DNA from: Bradyrhizobium sp. Ec3.3
GTDB lineage: Bacteria; Pseudomonadota; Alphaproteobacteria; Rhizobiales; Xanthobacteraceae
Reading direction: 5' to 3'
Length of the DNA: 64,000 nucleotides
Assembly (NCBI RefSeq): GCF_000472925.1
Contig: NZ_AXAS01000028.1
Location: 658-64,657 of the forward strand
Part shown: positions 62,869-64,000 of the stretch, piece by piece
Layout of the letters: every line of letters begins with the position of its first letter
How positions within the stretch are numbered: the first letter of the stretch is position 1
Program-made: the position numbers and the translations under genes
Notes under the pieces: generated by a model
Told to the model about the DNA's origin: nothing
Seen by the model: the letters and a program-made list of their open reading frames with translations, nothing else
The model's database searches: none

Positions 62869-62927
62869 CGAGAAGTCTCAGCTTGCAGAGCGGTTGCGCT
62901 TTTTCGAATGAGCGGCGAGGACATCAT
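62865..62927 (-). CDS. 20-residue leader peptide, coupled to the membrane protein gene
   Basis: ATG 62927 has AAAGGG 7 bases upstream. The peptide is MMSSPLIRKSATALQAETSR; its TGA overlaps the ATG at 62868. It is the first ORF after the nolA-type element. It may serve only for translational coupling. Confidence 0.4.
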   Translation of the reverse strand: MMSSPLIRKSATALQAETSR

Positions 62928-62971
62928 GACCGGCCCTTTATTCCTTGTTCGTATTGAAGCCACTCTGCGAC

Positions 62972-63002
62972 CATACAACTTGACGCGACGTCCGATTCAA
63001 GC
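62972..63002 (-). promoter_or_regulatory. nolA-type promoter element, copy E
   Basis: Leftward: CTTGAA, 18-bp spacer with GGACGTCGCGTCAAG, then TGTATG, the copy closest to a consensus -10. It faces the leader peptide and the 59-residue membrane protein. Confidence 0.65.
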
Positions 63003-63402
63003 CCTGTGAGACTCTCGCCCGGAACGATATTTTGCCGCAGAAACCGTAGCCGACACAGATTCACTCAAGGTCCGTATTTTCTCGACAAACTTGCGGTTGG
63101 TGGAACGGCCCATGCGGGAACGCTCGTCTCTCGCCAGCCGCGCTATGGGAAACGAGCGCCGAGTCACCCGAAAGCATTGACTAGACCGTCAGATCAACTC
63201 GCTATGGATTTATCACGATAGGCACCTGAAACGCGGTGCTGTCTTGATAATTTGGCGCGGCATGCGGAGATGGTGCGGCTCTTCGAGTCAGAAAGGAGAG
63301 CCCTGCCTGTTGCGGTCGCTCCTGCAGGTTGGCGCAGGGTTGACCGATTCCTCAGAACTCCTAGATGGAGGCTCCTCTCGACTGCAATCCGAAGGCTGCG
63401 AA
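63003..63402. other. Gene-free stretch
   Basis: A 71-codon plus-strand frame at 63006-63221 starts just beside element E but is transcribed away from it and has poor coding character. Nothing else seen. Confidence 0.4.
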
Positions 63403-63669
63403 ATGAAGGTCAAAGAGCTTATCGAGCTTCTGTCAGGATGTGAGCAAGATGCTGATGTCATCATTCCGGACTCGTCTTCGCCACGCGAGGCTTTCGCAGT
63501 GGTGAAAGCCGTCCAGACTGGATGGATTTATAATCCCCGGCTTGCGGTCGAGGATATGTCATTTTGGATAGACGGTGTCGACCATGTTGAACCGCCGCGC
63601 GGTAGCTATATAGCTCGTGGAGTGAGGTTGCTCGGTCCGAGATGTGGACCAGTCCTGGCAATCCAATAG
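63403..63669 (+). CDS. Hypothetical protein, 88 residues
   Basis: ATG 63403 (GAAGG 8 bases upstream) is preferred to the upstream open frame. The product begins MKVKELIELLSGCEQDADVI, then IPDSSSPREAFAVVKAVQTG, and GVDHVEPPRGSYIARGVRLL. The start (MKVKELIE.L..C..DA.V) recalls short proteins of unknown function, common in phages and islands, with the pattern KVxELIxxLxxxdxDAxV. Soluble, no metal or catalytic motif seen. Confidence 0.7.
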   Translation: MKVKELIELLSGCEQDADVIIPDSSSPREAFAVVKAVQTGWIYNPRLAVEDMSFWIDGVDHVEPPRGSYIARGVRLLGPRCGPVLAIQ

Positions 63670-63874
63670 ATTGCCCAGAAAGAAGCAACTAATGTCGTTG
63701 ATACTCTAGCCATCGATTGGCTTCGTTGTTCTCCGACAACGCTGTAGGGCCGGCTCCCAGGCTCTTCTGCGGCCTTAGCGAGCTCATTCGTTTCGCTCCT
63801 CGAAAATCGCGCCTTGTCTATTACTTCGCGCGCGACTATTTAATGCGATGAAATTTCGAGCATGGCAGATCGCA

Positions 63875-64000
63875 ATGAAGCTGAATGACCTGAAGTCAAT
63901 GAGTGTCGACGAGTTGTGGAGTCTCCACGAGAAGGTGTCCGCAGCTCTAGCTCAACGGATTGCGGCGGAAAAGGTCAGACTAGAGGAGCGGCTGCGAACC
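63875..64000 (+). CDS. H-NS-family nucleoid protein, N-terminal part, cut by window edge
   Basis: ATG 63875 gives MKLNDLKSMSVDELWSLHEK, then VSAALAQRIAAEKVRLEERL, the coiled-coil N-terminus of the H-NS-like (MucR-unrelated, HvrA/Spb type) proteins of bradyrhizobia. An in-frame ATG at 63848 gives nine extra residues. The DNA-binding C-terminus lies outside the window. Such proteins bind AT-rich, often horizontally acquired DNA. Confidence 0.75.
   Translation, partial: MKLNDLKSMSVDELWSLHEKVSAALAQRIAAEKVRLEERLRT

Overview
The window looks like part of a symbiosis island of a soybean/cowpea-type rhizobium, most probably Bradyrhizobium. The evidence is a complete leftward nodulation operon in the Bradyrhizobium order (nodA-B-C-S-U-I-J-nolO, then nodZ), a divergent nodD with a nod box between them, nolA, nifA, a probable type III effector with a tts-box-like site, a partial glmS/nodM behind a second nod box, and an insertion sequence. 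Long gene-poor stretches, many broken genes and many short hypothetical genes also fit a symbiosis island. No tRNA, rRNA or CRISPR array was seen.

Layout. 1-4 kb: 5' end of glmS/nodM, a small Cys-rich protein, a nod box and a 688-residue putative effector. 4.5-10.1 kb: a giant kinase/ATPase/histidine-kinase fusion. 10.7-15.6 kb: a broken membrane acyltransferase and several small symbiosis-island proteins. 15.7-19.3 kb: a three-gene acyl-CoA carboxylase (biotin carboxylase, biotin carrier, carboxyltransferase). 19.5-21.6 kb: a small zinc-ribbon protein, a 57-residue protein and two P-loop ATPases. 21.9-23.5 kb: an acyl-CoA synthetase. 24.7-29 kb: a penicillin-binding-protein fragment, a NodD-like LysR regulator and a divergent broken ring-cleavage-type dioxygenase. 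29.3-31.1 kb: nifA. 32.7-46 kb: nodZ, a 1.47-kb IS5-type element, nolO, nodJIUSCBA, a possible nodK/nodY, the nod box and nodD. 46.3-48.1 kb: a periplasmic binding protein and a shortened nolA. 49.4-56.6 kb: LysR regulator plus pyruvate oxidase/dehydrogenase, a cystathionine beta-lyase-like enzyme, hisC and a luciferase-like monooxygenase. 57-58.5 kb: an ImmA-like fragment and a hicAB toxin-antitoxin pair. 58.7-61.3 kb: trpD-trpC-flavin reductase. 61.5-64 kb: more small genes and the start of an H-NS-family gene.

How the parts work together. NodD with a flavonoid would act at the nod box and switch on nodA to nolO. The products predict a lipochitooligosaccharide that is N-methylated (NodS), carbamoylated (NodU, NolO), fucosylated (NodZ) and exported by NodIJ. 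The IS element sits exactly at the nolO stop codon and separates nodZ from the operon. An O-acetyltransferase-like gene that might have added another decoration is broken by a frameshift and an amber stop.

The most notable unexplained signal is a promoter-like element, CTTGAA-N18-TGTA(G/C/T)G with an inner dyad (ACGT/GCGT type). It occurs five times with identical spacing. One copy lies directly upstream of nolA, a MerR-type regulator gene; the other four lie directly upstream of very short genes or gene remnants. This suggests a NolA-type regulon of small proteins. All functional statements are from reading the sequence; no database search was possible.
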